Shown: positions 7,850-13,504, counted from the stretch's first letter. The stretch: DNA of 13,881 bases from Candidatus Falkowbacteria bacterium HGW-Falkowbacteria-2 (GCA_002841655.1 PHAH01000013.1:1-13881); one strand, 5' to 3'. Translations and numbers: made by a program. Notes: generated by a model from the sequence alone, not told the origin.

Positions 7850-7922
7850 ATCTTTACAAATAACTTCATATAGCTTAGTATGTATTAAAATCAACGTAGT
7901 TCTTTACCTAAACCAATATAAG

Positions 7923-8354
7923 ATGAAAACACATCATACTGATATAGTGAAAGCGGCAGAAAGACTCGTCGCAAAAATTATTAGGGCAGATGCCGATGTT
8001 ACCGAAAGAATAATAATCTTCAATTCTATTTTGAAGAAATTACCACGACTGACGTTAGTCGACAAGGAAGGGCTCGGTCCTGAAGCAATCTTTAGGGGAG
8101 TAGTTCATCTATTTCCAGAAGCATACTTTAGTCACCACACTCCTGAACAGAGGAAGAAATTGATGGCAGCGATTAGCTTTCTAGCTGGAGATCAAGCGAT
8201 AATATGTGTGGGTTGGTATGATGGTGACGTAATATTTAAAGGTAGCTGGATTGAAGCTCTTAAGGTGATATTAGAAATGATGTCTCTCACCGAAATCGGG
8301 ATGACGGAAAAAGAAAAAAGCGCTTTGAATACATTCCTCGAAGCTCTTAAATGA
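7923..8354 (+). CDS. Hypothetical protein, 143 residues
   Basis: I do not recognise this protein. The ATG at 7923 is chosen because the in-frame ATG at 7809 lies before the hppA terminator and would make the hairpin coding. The product is soluble, with no signal peptide or membrane segment. It looks largely helical: a helix at 6-40 (IVKAAERLVAKII), a middle part with aromatic and histidine residues (VVHLFPEAYFSHH, 60-72), a short hydrophobic core VGWYDGDVIFKGSW (96-109), and a C-terminal helix. It is the only gene here that ends in TGA. No SD is seen and no convincing promoter could be placed in 7850-7922. It has its own terminator directly behind the stop, so it is likely a single-gene transcript. 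Confidence 0.6.
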   Translation: MKTHHTDIVKAAERLVAKIIRADADVTERIIIFNSILKKLPRLTLVDKEGLGPEAIFRGVVHLFPEAYFSHHTPEQRKKLMAAISFLAGDQAIICVGWYDGDVIFKGSWIEALKVILEMMSLTEIGMTEKEKSALNTFLEALK

Positions 8355-8359
8355 AATTC

Positions 8360-8387
8360 GCGCTTATCTAAAAAGGTAAGCGCTTTT
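8360..8387 (+). terminator. Terminator of the 143-residue gene
   Basis: GCGCTTATC (8360-8368) pairs with GGTAAGCGC (8375-8383) over 9 bp with one G-T pair and a 6-nt loop, followed by TTTTAATTT. It starts 6 nt after the TGA stop and so supports that stop as real. Confidence 0.85.
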
Positions 8388-8392
8388 AATTT

Positions 8393-8417
8393 AAAAAGCA
8401 TCCGGAGAGGACGCTTT
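8393..8417 (-). terminator. Terminator of the minus-strand 129-residue gene
   Basis: Read on the minus strand, AAAGCGTCC (8417-8409) pairs with GGATGCTTT (8403-8395) over 9 bp with loop TCTCC, followed by T-rich sequence. It lies just behind the stop at 8424 and is distinct from the plus-strand terminator next to it. Confidence 0.82.
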
Positions 8418-8423
8418 TGAGGG

Positions 8424-8813
8424 TTAAAGGACACCTGCTTCTCTTTTTTCACGATTGCTGATAATTTTACGAATTTCAAACTCGTCCATAGAATCAGAAT
8501 CGAGCAACATTTTAAAGTCATCTAACAAATCAACTGTCTCGACGTCAAAACCATGTTCAATCAAAGCGGGTGATGTTGATAATGCTAGTTGCATTTTTTT
8601 GGTGGGTAGATACATCCCCTCTCCGACGTGAGTAAGAAAACCTTTCTCCAATTTCTCTTGAAAATAGTCTTTAATGGTAACACATGGGGCAACTCTGGAT
8701 ATGCCTCCGTGGCGAATCGTCTCTTCACGGACCATTCCTGCAGAGAAGGGTTTGTTTTCTTTGGCCAGCTTGTTGAACTCACGAATCGTAATGTTGTAAA
8801 TGCTTTGTGACAT
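8424..8813 (-). CDS. Hypothetical protein, 129 residues, possible winged-helix fold
   Basis: I do not recognise a named family. The layout of residues 8-73 resembles a winged helix: helix NITIREFNKLAKEN, helix SAGMVREETIRHG, helix APCVTIKDYFQEKLEKGFL, then a strand-turn-strand wing THVGEGMYLPT. The rest is acidic and helical (DLLDDFKMLLDSDSMDEFE) with a basic end. A DNA-binding regulator is therefore a possibility, not a finding. The gene stands alone: a good promoter (8878-8850), a strong SD directly before the ATG and its own terminator. The strong SD sets it apart from all neighbours and hints at a different origin or high expression. Overlapping frames in this stretch lack such signals. 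Confidence 0.65.
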   Translation of the reverse strand: MSQSIYNITIREFNKLAKENKPFSAGMVREETIRHGGISRVAPCVTIKDYFQEKLEKGFLTHVGEGMYLPTKKMQLALSTSPALIEHGFDVETVDLLDDFKMLLDSDSMDEFEIRKIISNREKREAGVL

Positions 8814-8817
8814 TGTG

Positions 8818-8825
8818 ACCTCCTT
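8818..8825 (-). promoter_or_regulatory. Strong Shine-Dalgarno site of the 129-residue gene
   Basis: Minus-strand AAGGAGGT (8825-8818) ends 4 nt before the ATG at 8813. It fixes the start, and it is the only clear SD site before a gene in this window. Confidence 0.9.
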
Positions 8826-8849
8826 TTTTAAGAACGTTAAATTTTTTCA

Positions 8850-8878
8850 ATCATATCATATTTCGGCGTTATTATCAA
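8850..8878 (-). promoter_or_regulatory. Promoter of the 129-residue gene
   Basis: Minus-strand TTGATA (8878-8873), a 17-nt spacer and TATGAT (8855-8850) lie 37 nt upstream of the ATG. It stands back to back with the tig promoter, with the two -35 boxes 2 nt apart. Confidence 0.75.
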
Positions 8879-8880
8879 AC

Positions 8881-8908
8881 TTGCTTTTTCCTAAAAAAAT
8901 GCTAAGAT
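8881..8908 (+). promoter_or_regulatory. Probable tig promoter with extended -10
   Basis: TTGCTT (8881-8886), a 16-nt spacer and TAAGAT (8903-8908) preceded by TGC (8900-8902). An overlapping TATAAT (8908-8913) is an alternative -10 but leaves no -35 at normal spacing. The leader would be about 55 nt. Confidence 0.6.
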
Positions 8909-8930
8909 ATAATGAATAAAGAAAGAAATC

Positions 8931-8951
8931 AGCGAGCCCGAAAAGCTCGCT
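8931..8951 (+). promoter_or_regulatory. Leader hairpin before tig
   Basis: AGCGAGC (8931-8937) and GCTCGCT (8945-8951) form a perfect 7-bp stem around the loop CCGAAAA, 18 nt before the tig ATG. There is no T-run long enough for a terminator. It may be a stabilising 5' hairpin or a control element. Confidence 0.55.
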
Positions 8952-8969
8952 TCTAATTGTAATAAGAAT

Positions 8970-10280
8970 ATGAAAGTAACAAAAAAAGATTTAGAAAAAT
9001 CCGCTGTGGAGTTAGCTGTAGTCTTAGAATTGGACGAATTTCAGCCATATATTGAAAAAGGCGCTCAGCACATTTCCGAACATGTGAAGATTGAAGGCTT
9101 CCGCGCCGGAAAAGTTCCCTATGATATTTTAAAGCAAAAAGTGGGTGAAATTAGCATTTTAGAGGAAGCGGCTCACATCGCTATTCGCAAAACAATTGAT
9201 GATATTTTTGCTAAGGAATTAGCTGGCAGACAACCCGTTGGACAGCCTAATGTTGAAATTACCAAGCTAGCACCTGGCAACCCGCTTGAGTATAAAGTAA
9301 CTATTTCTCTTCTTCCGACCGTCGCTTTAGGAGAATACAAAGATCTTAAGATTAAGCGTGAAGCAGTGGTTGTTACCGATGAGGATATTGAAAAGACATT
9401 GAAAGAGATTATAGAAATGCGCGCCAAAGAAACCCTCACTGATGAGCCAGCGCAATTAGGTGATAAGTTGATGTTAAATATTAACATCAGTTTAGATAAG
9501 GTTCCGGTTGAAGGTGGACAGGCTAAGGATGTAACCGTCATGCTAGGCAAAGAATACATGGTTCCTGGATTTGATGATAAGGTTGTTGGCATTAAAAAGG
9601 ATGAAAAGAGAGAATTCAAATTACAATATCCAGCCACTCACCATCAGGCTCACCTTGCTGGTAAGATGGTCGAGTTTGAAGTAAAGGCAACCGCTGTCTA
9701 CAAGCGGGAGCTCCCTGCTCTTGATGAAGAGCTTGCAAAAGAAATGCACTTTAAAGGTGTTGATGATTTGAAAGATGCAATTAAGAAAAATATTTCCGCT
9801 GATCGTGAAAGGCAGGCTGACATTAAGTCGGAATTAAAAATGTTAGAGGCGATTGCTGATAAGGCAAAGTTTGGGGATATCCCCGACACTCTCATCGCCG
9901 GTGAATCCGACAGCATGATGCAAGAGTTAGAGCGTAACGTCGTTAGTCAGGGTGGAAACTTTGAAGATTATTTAAAGCATATCAATAAAACGAAAGAAGA
10001 ATTACGATTAGACCTTTTACCAAATGCGGTAAAGCGCATTAAGACCGCCCTCATTATTCGCGAGGTTGGAATTATTGAAAAGGTTGAAGTAAAAAAAGAA
10101 GCAATTGATGAAAAACTTGAAGCCTACAAGAAAATGTATGCACAGGATCCGGAAGCGGTTAAGCGCATGGCGGCTCCTGAATACCGTCGTCACCTCGAAA
10201 ACATGATGTTTAATGATGAAGTAATATCGAAGTTAAAAAAATGGAATTATGCCGACACTGGCACACAATCGCAGAGCTAG
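8970..10280 (+). CDS. tig: Trigger factor, ribosome-associated chaperone and prolyl isomerase
   Basis: A 436-residue chaperone that binds at the ribosome exit tunnel and helps nascent chains fold. The ribosome-docking signature GFRAGKVP lies at 43-50 in the N-terminal domain. A FKBP-like prolyl isomerase domain spans about 155-245 (AQLGDKLMLNINISL, MVPGFDDKVVGIKKDEKREF). The remainder (about 250-430) is the long helical chaperone arm domain. Length matches the family (about 430-450). The ATG at 8970 follows AAT with no SD. The 3' end overlaps smpB by 32 nt, which links folding of new chains and ribosome rescue in one transcript. Confidence 0.95.
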   Translation: MKVTKKDLEKSAVELAVVLELDEFQPYIEKGAQHISEHVKIEGFRAGKVPYDILKQKVGEISILEEAAHIAIRKTIDDIFAKELAGRQPVGQPNVEITKLAPGNPLEYKVTISLLPTVALGEYKDLKIKREAVVVTDEDIEKTLKEIIEMRAKETLTDEPAQLGDKLMLNINISLDKVPVEGGQAKDVTVMLGKEYMVPGFDDKVVGIKKDEKREFKLQYPATHHQAHLAGKMVEFEVKATAVYKRELPALDEELAKEMHFKGVDDLKDAIKKNISADRERQADIKSELKMLEAIADKAKFGDIPDTLIAGESDSMMQELERNVVSQGGNFEDYLKHINKTKEELRLDLLPNAVKRIKTALIIREVGIIEKVEVKKEAIDEKLEAYKKMYAQDPEAVKRMAAPEYRRHLENMMFNDEVISKLKKWNYADTGTQSQS

Positions 10281-10719
10281 TTTTGATTTTGAACTTCTAG
10301 AAAACTATGAGGCGGGCTTAATATTGTCTGGACAGGAAGCGAAGTCTGCTAAAGCGGGACACGTTAATCTAAAGGGCGCTCACATCAGTTTACGTAATCA
10401 GCCAAGCGGACCAGAGGCCTGGTTGCTAAATGCTCATATCTCCGCCTACAGCTACGCCGGGCAACTTGAGGGCTATAATCCTACCCAAGAACGCAAGCTA
10501 TTATTAACGAAAAAAGAATTAGCGCACCTAGTCGGAAAAACTCAAGAAAAGGGCTTGACACTCGTTCCGTTGAAAATGTATACTAAACGCAGTTTTGTAA
10601 AGCTAGAATTTGCCTTAGGTCGCGGTAAAAAGAAGTATGATAAGCGTGAGGCAATCAAGAAGCGTGATGTTGAAAGACAGATAAGGACATTAACAAAAAG
10701 ACAGGGCAACAGCAGATAG
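10249..10719 (+). CDS. smpB: SsrA-binding protein SmpB
   Basis: A 156-residue partner of tmRNA that places it in the A site of stalled ribosomes in trans-translation. Family blocks: HNRRASFDFELLENYEAGL (6-24), GQEAKSAKAGHVNLKGA (28-44), WLLNAHISAYS (58-68) and the tail signature GKKKYDKREAIKKRD (126-140) that enters the empty mRNA channel. The ATG at 10249 lies inside tig, in another frame. No later in-frame start could keep the conserved N-terminus, so the 32-nt overlap is real. The gene for its RNA partner begins 11 nt after the stop. Confidence 0.95.
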   Translation: MPTLAHNRRASFDFELLENYEAGLILSGQEAKSAKAGHVNLKGAHISLRNQPSGPEAWLLNAHISAYSYAGQLEGYNPTQERKLLLTKKELAHLVGKTQEKGLTLVPLKMYTKRSFVKLEFALGRGKKKYDKREAIKKRDVERQIRTLTKRQGNSR

Positions 10720-10730
10720 TTATGGATACC

Positions 10731-11114
10731 GGGGATGCCGGGTATCGATAATTAAGATTGTCCTTAGATATTCATGACGGGTTTTGGTTACACCGTAAAA
10801 ATAACCTAAAAAACAAGTGTCAAAAACACTGCAAGAGCGTTTACTTGGAATGTTCCGAGTTTCGCTCCCGTTATGGCTTAATTAAAAAATAGCCGTAGCC
10901 ATCGGACTGGTGCCGCCTCAGCATCAACAACCGGTGTCATTATCGAGGCTCGGAAATCATCGGTCTCCTCCTAATGATTTCGACACAATGAGGGGTGGCT
11001 GACGTTTCTTTTGTCTGATTTTTGAGAACGTCGGCGACACAAATAAATCAGGCTATTCTTGTAAATGTATCTAGGGTCACTTATTAGACATGGGTTCAAC
11101 TCCCATCATCTCCA
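10731..11114 (+). ncRNA. ssrA: Transfer-messenger RNA (tmRNA)
   Basis: The tRNA-like ends fit: GGGGATG (10731-10737) pairs with CATCTCC (11107-11113) as acceptor stem, preceded by a T arm ATGGG-TTCAACT-CCCAT (11090-11106), with discriminator A at 11114. The helix joining the tRNA part to the mRNA part is present: 10762-10770 with 11068-11076, nine pairs. A short tag frame ends in TAA at 10879-10881 within a stem (ATGGCT with AGCCGT). Downstream stems, including 10944-11008 and 11008-11036, match the pseudoknot-rich region in general form. CCA is not encoded (ACAA follows). No convincing promoter was found in the 11-nt gap, so it is probably cut from the tig-smpB transcript or started inside smpB. 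RNA length is about 384 nt. Confidence 0.92.
10831..10881 (+). other. tmRNA tag-peptide reading frame
   Basis: Resuming at GCA (10831), which follows AACACT much as AACT-GCA does in Firmicute tmRNAs, gives ARAFTWNVPSFAPVMA and the stop TAA (10879-10881). An upstream resume at AAA (10822) would add KNT. The C-terminus VMA differs from the common LAA. The frame and stop are seen; the exact resume codon is inference. Confidence 0.7.
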
Positions 11115-11124
11115 CAATTATCTT

Positions 11125-11208
11125 GCCGCGGTGGCGGAACTGGTAGACGCGCTGGACTTAAAATCCAGTTGTAGAGATACAGTGCGGGTTCGATTCCCGC
11201 CCGCGGCA
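11125..11208 (+). tRNA. tRNA-Leu, anticodon UAA
   Basis: Acceptor GCCGCGG/CCGCGGC (11125-11131 with 11201-11207), anticodon stem CTGGA/TCCAG around loop CTTAAAA (anticodon TAA), a long variable arm with TGTA/TACA as in class II tRNAs, and T arm GCGGG-TTCGATT-CCCGC. Discriminator A at 11208. CCA is not encoded. It follows ssrA by 10 nt and is likely processed from the same transcript. Confidence 0.95.
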
Positions 11209-11249
11209 CGAATTTCTTACAAAATCATATTTTCCCCAATTTTAGGGGG

Positions 11250-11278
11250 TTGCCTTGCTTCTTTTTATTTGCTATATA
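11250..11278 (+). promoter_or_regulatory. Promoter of tRNA-Gly
   Basis: TTGCCT (11250-11255), a 17-nt spacer and TATATA (11273-11278) with TGC directly before it. The start would be about 8-10 nt ahead of the tRNA. A short CCCC/GGGG hairpin (11234-11248) before it may end the tRNA-Leu transcript, but it is weak. Confidence 0.65.
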
Positions 11279-11293
11279 AGTTATATAGTTTTT

Positions 11294-11365
11294 GCGGGTA
11301 TCGTATAATGGTTATTATGCAACCTTGCCATGGTTGAGAAAGGGGTTCGATTCCCCTTACCCGCT
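11294..11365 (+). tRNA. tRNA-Gly, anticodon GCC
   Basis: Acceptor GCGGGTA/TACCCGC (11294-11300 with 11358-11364), anticodon stem CAACC/GGTTG around TTGCCAT (anticodon GCC), T arm AGGGG-TTCGATT-CCCCT. The discriminator is T at 11365. CCA is not encoded. Confidence 0.95.
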
Positions 11366-11375
11366 CATAAACAAG

Positions 11376-11398
11376 ACAGCCCTTTTGGGCTGTTTTTG
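11376..11398 (+). terminator. Terminator after tRNA-Gly
   Basis: ACAGCCC (11376-11382) pairs with GGGCTGT (11387-11393) around TTTT, followed by a T run (TTTTTGTTTTT). The convergent amidase gene ends 34 nt further on. Read in reverse it has only a weak T tract, so it serves mainly the plus strand. Confidence 0.88.
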
Positions 11399-11426
11399 TT
11401 TTTCCTTGAGTAATAAAAAATGCCGA

Positions 11427-11876
11427 TTATTCAATCAGCATTCTCAGTAATTGGCGAAGCCTACTTATGGGAAAGTGTTTCCCTGGACAGGTTTTTTCAC
11501 AGTTGTGAGTTTCATTGTGATTTAGAACTTTCACAGCCGGGATTGTATACTTAACCTGTAGCTTCTCCAATAGGGCTAATAGAGCGCGGTATTGCTTGTA
11601 CGTTGGTTTTACTACATCAAAGTTGCCGATTAAGCATATTCCAATAGATTTTTGATTATATCCATAGGAATGGGCTCCGACATAGTCAGTTGATCGACCT
11701 TCGTAAACAACACCATCTTTGCATAGAATTCCGTTACCAATCATGTAATGGTAACCCGTATCATCCCATCCCCGCAGAAATTTATGACGCAACCTGATGA
11801 ATAAGGGACAGTCAAGGATTCTGTTTGAATGATGAATGACAATAAACTCAACGGAACTACTATCAATTTTGTCCAT
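11427..11876 (-). CDS. N-acetylmuramoyl-L-alanine amidase, T7-lysozyme/PGRP type
   Basis: A 149-residue zinc amidase of the amidase_2 fold that cuts the bond between N-acetylmuramic acid and L-alanine in peptidoglycan. Ligands and catalytic residues are complete: H15 (FIVIHHS), Y42 (DTGYHYMIG), H120, K128 and C130 (HNETHNCEKTCPGKHFP). The stretch VGAHSYGYNQKSIGICLIGNFD (split: 67-76 and 77-88) closely follows T7 lysozyme. I chose the ATG at 11876; a TTG at 11882 would add two residues. There is no signal peptide or membrane segment, so the enzyme has no visible route to the cell wall. A phage-like origin, action on imported muropeptides, or release by another route are all possible. No SD. 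It has a plausible own promoter. Confidence 0.85.
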   Translation of the reverse strand: MDKIDSSSVEFIVIHHSNRILDCPLFIRLRHKFLRGWDDTGYHYMIGNGILCKDGVVYEGRSTDYVGAHSYGYNQKSIGICLIGNFDVVKPTYKQYRALLALLEKLQVKYTIPAVKVLNHNETHNCEKTCPGKHFPISRLRQLLRMLIE

Positions 11877-11922
11877 TTGCAAGGTATTTTGTTAATGATA
11901 CTATTTCTAGGCTAAAACTAGC

Positions 11923-11952
11923 ACTATGGTTTCAATGTTTCAATAATGTCAA
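11923..11952 (-). promoter_or_regulatory. Possible amidase promoter containing a tandem repeat
   Basis: Minus-strand TTGACA (11952-11947), an 18-nt spacer and CATAGT (11928-11923). The -35 is perfect and the -10 is weak. The spacer is filled by a perfect tandem copy of GTTTCAAT on the plus strand (11929-11936 and 11937-11944). Confidence 0.45.
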
Positions 11953-12034
11953 ATAGCCGGCGTCTTTTTAAGGTCACGCAAGCTATATAAAACAAATAGC
12001 ACAATTATCGGAGACAAACTCCCCGATTTATTAT

Positions 12035-12063
12035 TTGACTTTTACCATAATTTAAGCTATAAA
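12035..12063 (+). promoter_or_regulatory. Promoter of the infC-rpmI-rplT operon
   Basis: TTGACT (12035-12040), a 17-nt spacer and TATAAA (12058-12063), 28 nt before the infC ATG, so the leader is only about 20 nt. Just upstream lies an imperfect inverted repeat (ATCGGAG/CTCCCCGAT, 12007-12027). Nothing else was recognised between 11953 and 12034. Confidence 0.8.
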
Positions 12064-12091
12064 TAGTCTATAAATATAACTAATTATCGCC

Positions 12092-12646
12092 ATGCGCATC
12101 AAATTTCATCGCACCGAACAGAAAGAAAAGAAATTTTTCAAATCCAACTCTCAGATCAAAGCCGAAGAGGTCTTTTTGATTGATGAAAATGGAGATAATT
12201 TTGGCGTTATTAGCACAAAGGAGGCAATTGAGCGCGCTAAAGATCTTGACCTTGATTTGGTTGAAGTGAACCCGAAAGCAGAGCCACCAGTCGTAAAAAT
12301 CGTTGATTTAGGTCAGTTAAAATACGAACACGAGAAGAAATTACACCGACAGAAGGTCGCTCAAAAGAAAATCGATACGAAAGTTATTAGACTCTCTTTC
12401 CGTATTAGTGAGCATGATTTCAATTTTCGCTTATCTCAGGCTGAGAAATTCTTGGCGAAGGAGAATAAACTAAAAATCGAGTTGATTTTACGCGGTCGTG
12501 AACGTCAGTACCCCCAAAAAGCACGCGAGATTGTTGATAGTTTTATGACTAAACTTAAGCAAAATCCAGACTTTAATATCGAAGTTGAACAACCCTTGAC
12601 AAATCAAGGTGGAAGATTTACTATAGTGTTGATGAATAAGAAATAA
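12092..12646 (+). CDS. infC: Translation initiation factor IF-3
   Basis: A 184-residue factor that binds the 30S subunit, keeps it apart from 50S and checks start codon pairing. N-terminal domain about 20-90 (NSQIKAEEVFLIDENGDNFGVIS, split at 19-41; DLVEVNPKAEPPVVKIVD, 55-72), lysine-rich linker, and C-terminal domain from about 98 (IRLSFRISEHDFNFRL, ILRGRERQYPQKA). It heads the conserved infC-rpmI-rplT cluster. The ATG is chosen by position and fold; an in-frame ATT (the rare start used by E. coli infC) lies 9 nt upstream at 12083 and cannot be excluded. No SD. The gene is closed by a terminator-like hairpin in front of rpmI. Confidence 0.96.
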   Translation: MRIKFHRTEQKEKKFFKSNSQIKAEEVFLIDENGDNFGVISTKEAIERAKDLDLDLVEVNPKAEPPVVKIVDLGQLKYEHEKKLHRQKVAQKKIDTKVIRLSFRISEHDFNFRLSQAEKFLAKENKLKIELILRGRERQYPQKAREIVDSFMTKLKQNPDFNIEVEQPLTNQGGRFTIVLMNKK

Positions 12647-12661
12647 GGATATTTTCATCAT

Positions 12662-12684
12662 CAGGTGACATCGCCTGTTTTTTT
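12662..12684 (+). promoter_or_regulatory. Terminator-like hairpin between infC and rpmI
   Basis: CAGGTG (12662-12667) pairs with CGCCTG (12672-12677), one G-T pair, loop ACAT, followed by seven T (12678-12684). It ends 9 nt before the rpmI ATG. It could be a partial terminator or attenuator that sets the ratio of IF-3 to L35/L20; the place is where L20 or other leader control acts in known operons. Confidence 0.65.
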
Positions 12685-12693
12685 ATCAAATTT

Positions 12694-12891
12694 ATGCCGA
12701 AAATAAAGACACACCAAGCAACTGCTAAGCGTTTCCGCCTTACCGCGACCTCTAAATTAAAAAAGAGAAAAGCCGGTCAGGATCACTTTAATTCTCGTGA
12801 ATCCGGTAATACTAAACGTGCTAAGCGTTTAGATATCAGCGCAGACGCAACTTTAGTAAAAACCATTAAAACTTTAACCCCGTATCGATAA
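12694..12891 (+). CDS. rpmI: Large-subunit ribosomal protein L35
   Basis: A 65-residue, strongly basic protein starting MPKIKTHQATAKRF, the L35 signature, with the usual length. It is part of the 50S subunit. Its TAA stop lies in the loop of a hairpin before rplT. The start follows a T-rich hairpin tail without SD. Confidence 0.94.
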   Translation: MPKIKTHQATAKRFRLTATSKLKKRKAGQDHFNSRESGNTKRAKRLDISADATLVKTIKTLTPYR

Positions 12892-12902
12892 GATGCGGTT
12901 TT
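12880..12902 (+). promoter_or_regulatory. Hairpin holding the rpmI stop codon, before rplT
   Basis: CCGTATC (12880-12886) pairs with GATGCGG (12892-12898), one G-T pair, around the loop GATAA that contains the rpmI stop codon (12889-12891); TTTT follows. A ribosome finishing rpmI would melt it, so it may couple rpmI translation with rplT expression. This role is inference. Confidence 0.55.
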
Positions 12903-12918
12903 AAGCTATTCCTACAAT

Positions 12919-13266
12919 ATGCCCAGAGTAAAAAGAGGTACTTCCCATGTAAAGAAACGCCGCACATTAATGAAGGCGGTTAAAGGATACAAGTGGGGCC
13001 GAAAAAATTTAATCAAACTTGCAAAGACTGCCCGCACTAAAGCTGGCGCTCACGCTTTTCGTGATCGTCGTAAAAAGAAGCGCGATATGCGTGCTTTATG
13101 GCAGATGAAGATTAATGCATTCGTACGCGAGCACGGTTTTTCATATTCCCGTTTTATGGGTGCTATGAAGGCAGCTAATATTGCTGTTGATCGAAAAATC
13201 TTAGCTGATCTCGCTGTCAACAACAAAAAAGTTCTGGCTGAAGTCGTTGCCGGACTCAAGAAATAA
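12919..13266 (+). CDS. rplT: Large-subunit ribosomal protein L20
   Basis: A 115-residue basic protein that binds 23S rRNA early in 50S assembly and in several bacteria represses its own operon. MPRVKRGTSHVKKRRTLMK at the start and GYKWGRKNLIKLAK (23-36) are typical; length is normal. The ATG follows CAAT with no SD. secG starts 3 nt after the stop, so the two genes are probably co-translated. Confidence 0.96.
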   Translation: MPRVKRGTSHVKKRRTLMKAVKGYKWGRKNLIKLAKTARTKAGAHAFRDRRKKKRDMRALWQMKINAFVREHGFSYSRFMGAMKAANIAVDRKILADLAVNNKKVLAEVVAGLKK

Positions 13267-13269
13267 AAT

Positions 13270-13482
13270 ATGTCCTGGATCAAAATATCGCAAATTGCAG
13301 TTTCAATCATCTTGATCATAGTTATTTTGCTTCAGAATCGCGGCGCAGGCCTCGGAAGCGCCTTTGGCGGTTCCGGTGGCGTTTATCTGACGAAACGCGG
13401 GCTGGAAAAAAAGTTATTCACTGCCACTATTGTTTTGGCGGTGCTCTTCTTCGGCCTTTCATTGGCCAATCTCTTGGCCTAA
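13270..13482 (+). CDS. secG: Preprotein translocase subunit SecG
   Basis: A 70-residue membrane subunit of the SecYEG channel. Two membrane helices (about 7-22 and 49-68) flank the conserved cytoplasmic loop LLQNRGAGLGSAFGGSGG (20-37). Close attachment to rplT puts secretion in the ribosomal protein transcript. The following binding-protein gene lies in the same frame. Confidence 0.92.
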   Translation: MSWIKISQIAVSIILIIVILLQNRGAGLGSAFGGSGGVYLTKRGLEKKLFTATIVLAVLFFGLSLANLLA

Positions 13483-13504
13483 GAGCCGTTTCTCCCGTTT
13501 CGTT

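Noticed and set aside
7809..7922. Longer version of the 143-residue gene starting at ATG 7809
   Set aside because: It would translate through the hppA terminator hairpin and begin 3 nt after the hppA stop; the added residues look like random hydrophobic sequence. The ATG at 7923 is better.
8192..8521. Minus-strand open frame of 109 codons across both accessory genes
   Set aside because: It spans both convergent terminators and overlaps two better frames with their own signals.
9173..9637. Minus-strand open frame of 154 codons inside tig
   Set aside because: Antisense to a well-matched trigger factor; serine-rich shadow composition and no start signals.
11065..11337. Plus-strand open frame of 90 codons
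   Set aside because: It covers the end of ssrA, all of tRNA-Leu and part of tRNA-Gly, so it is an accident of RNA gene sequence.
11294..11876. Integrated element at tRNA-Gly
   Set aside because: A phage-like amidase beside a tRNA suggested it, but no integrase and no second copy of the tRNA 3' end are visible in the window.
11880..11882. TTG start for the amidase
   Set aside because: It adds two residues only and lacks an SD; the ATG at 11876 is the simpler choice.
12083..12091. ATT at 12083 as the infC start codon
   Set aside because: E. coli infC uses ATT, but here an ATG follows after three codons and fits the usual N-terminus; kept only as an alternative.
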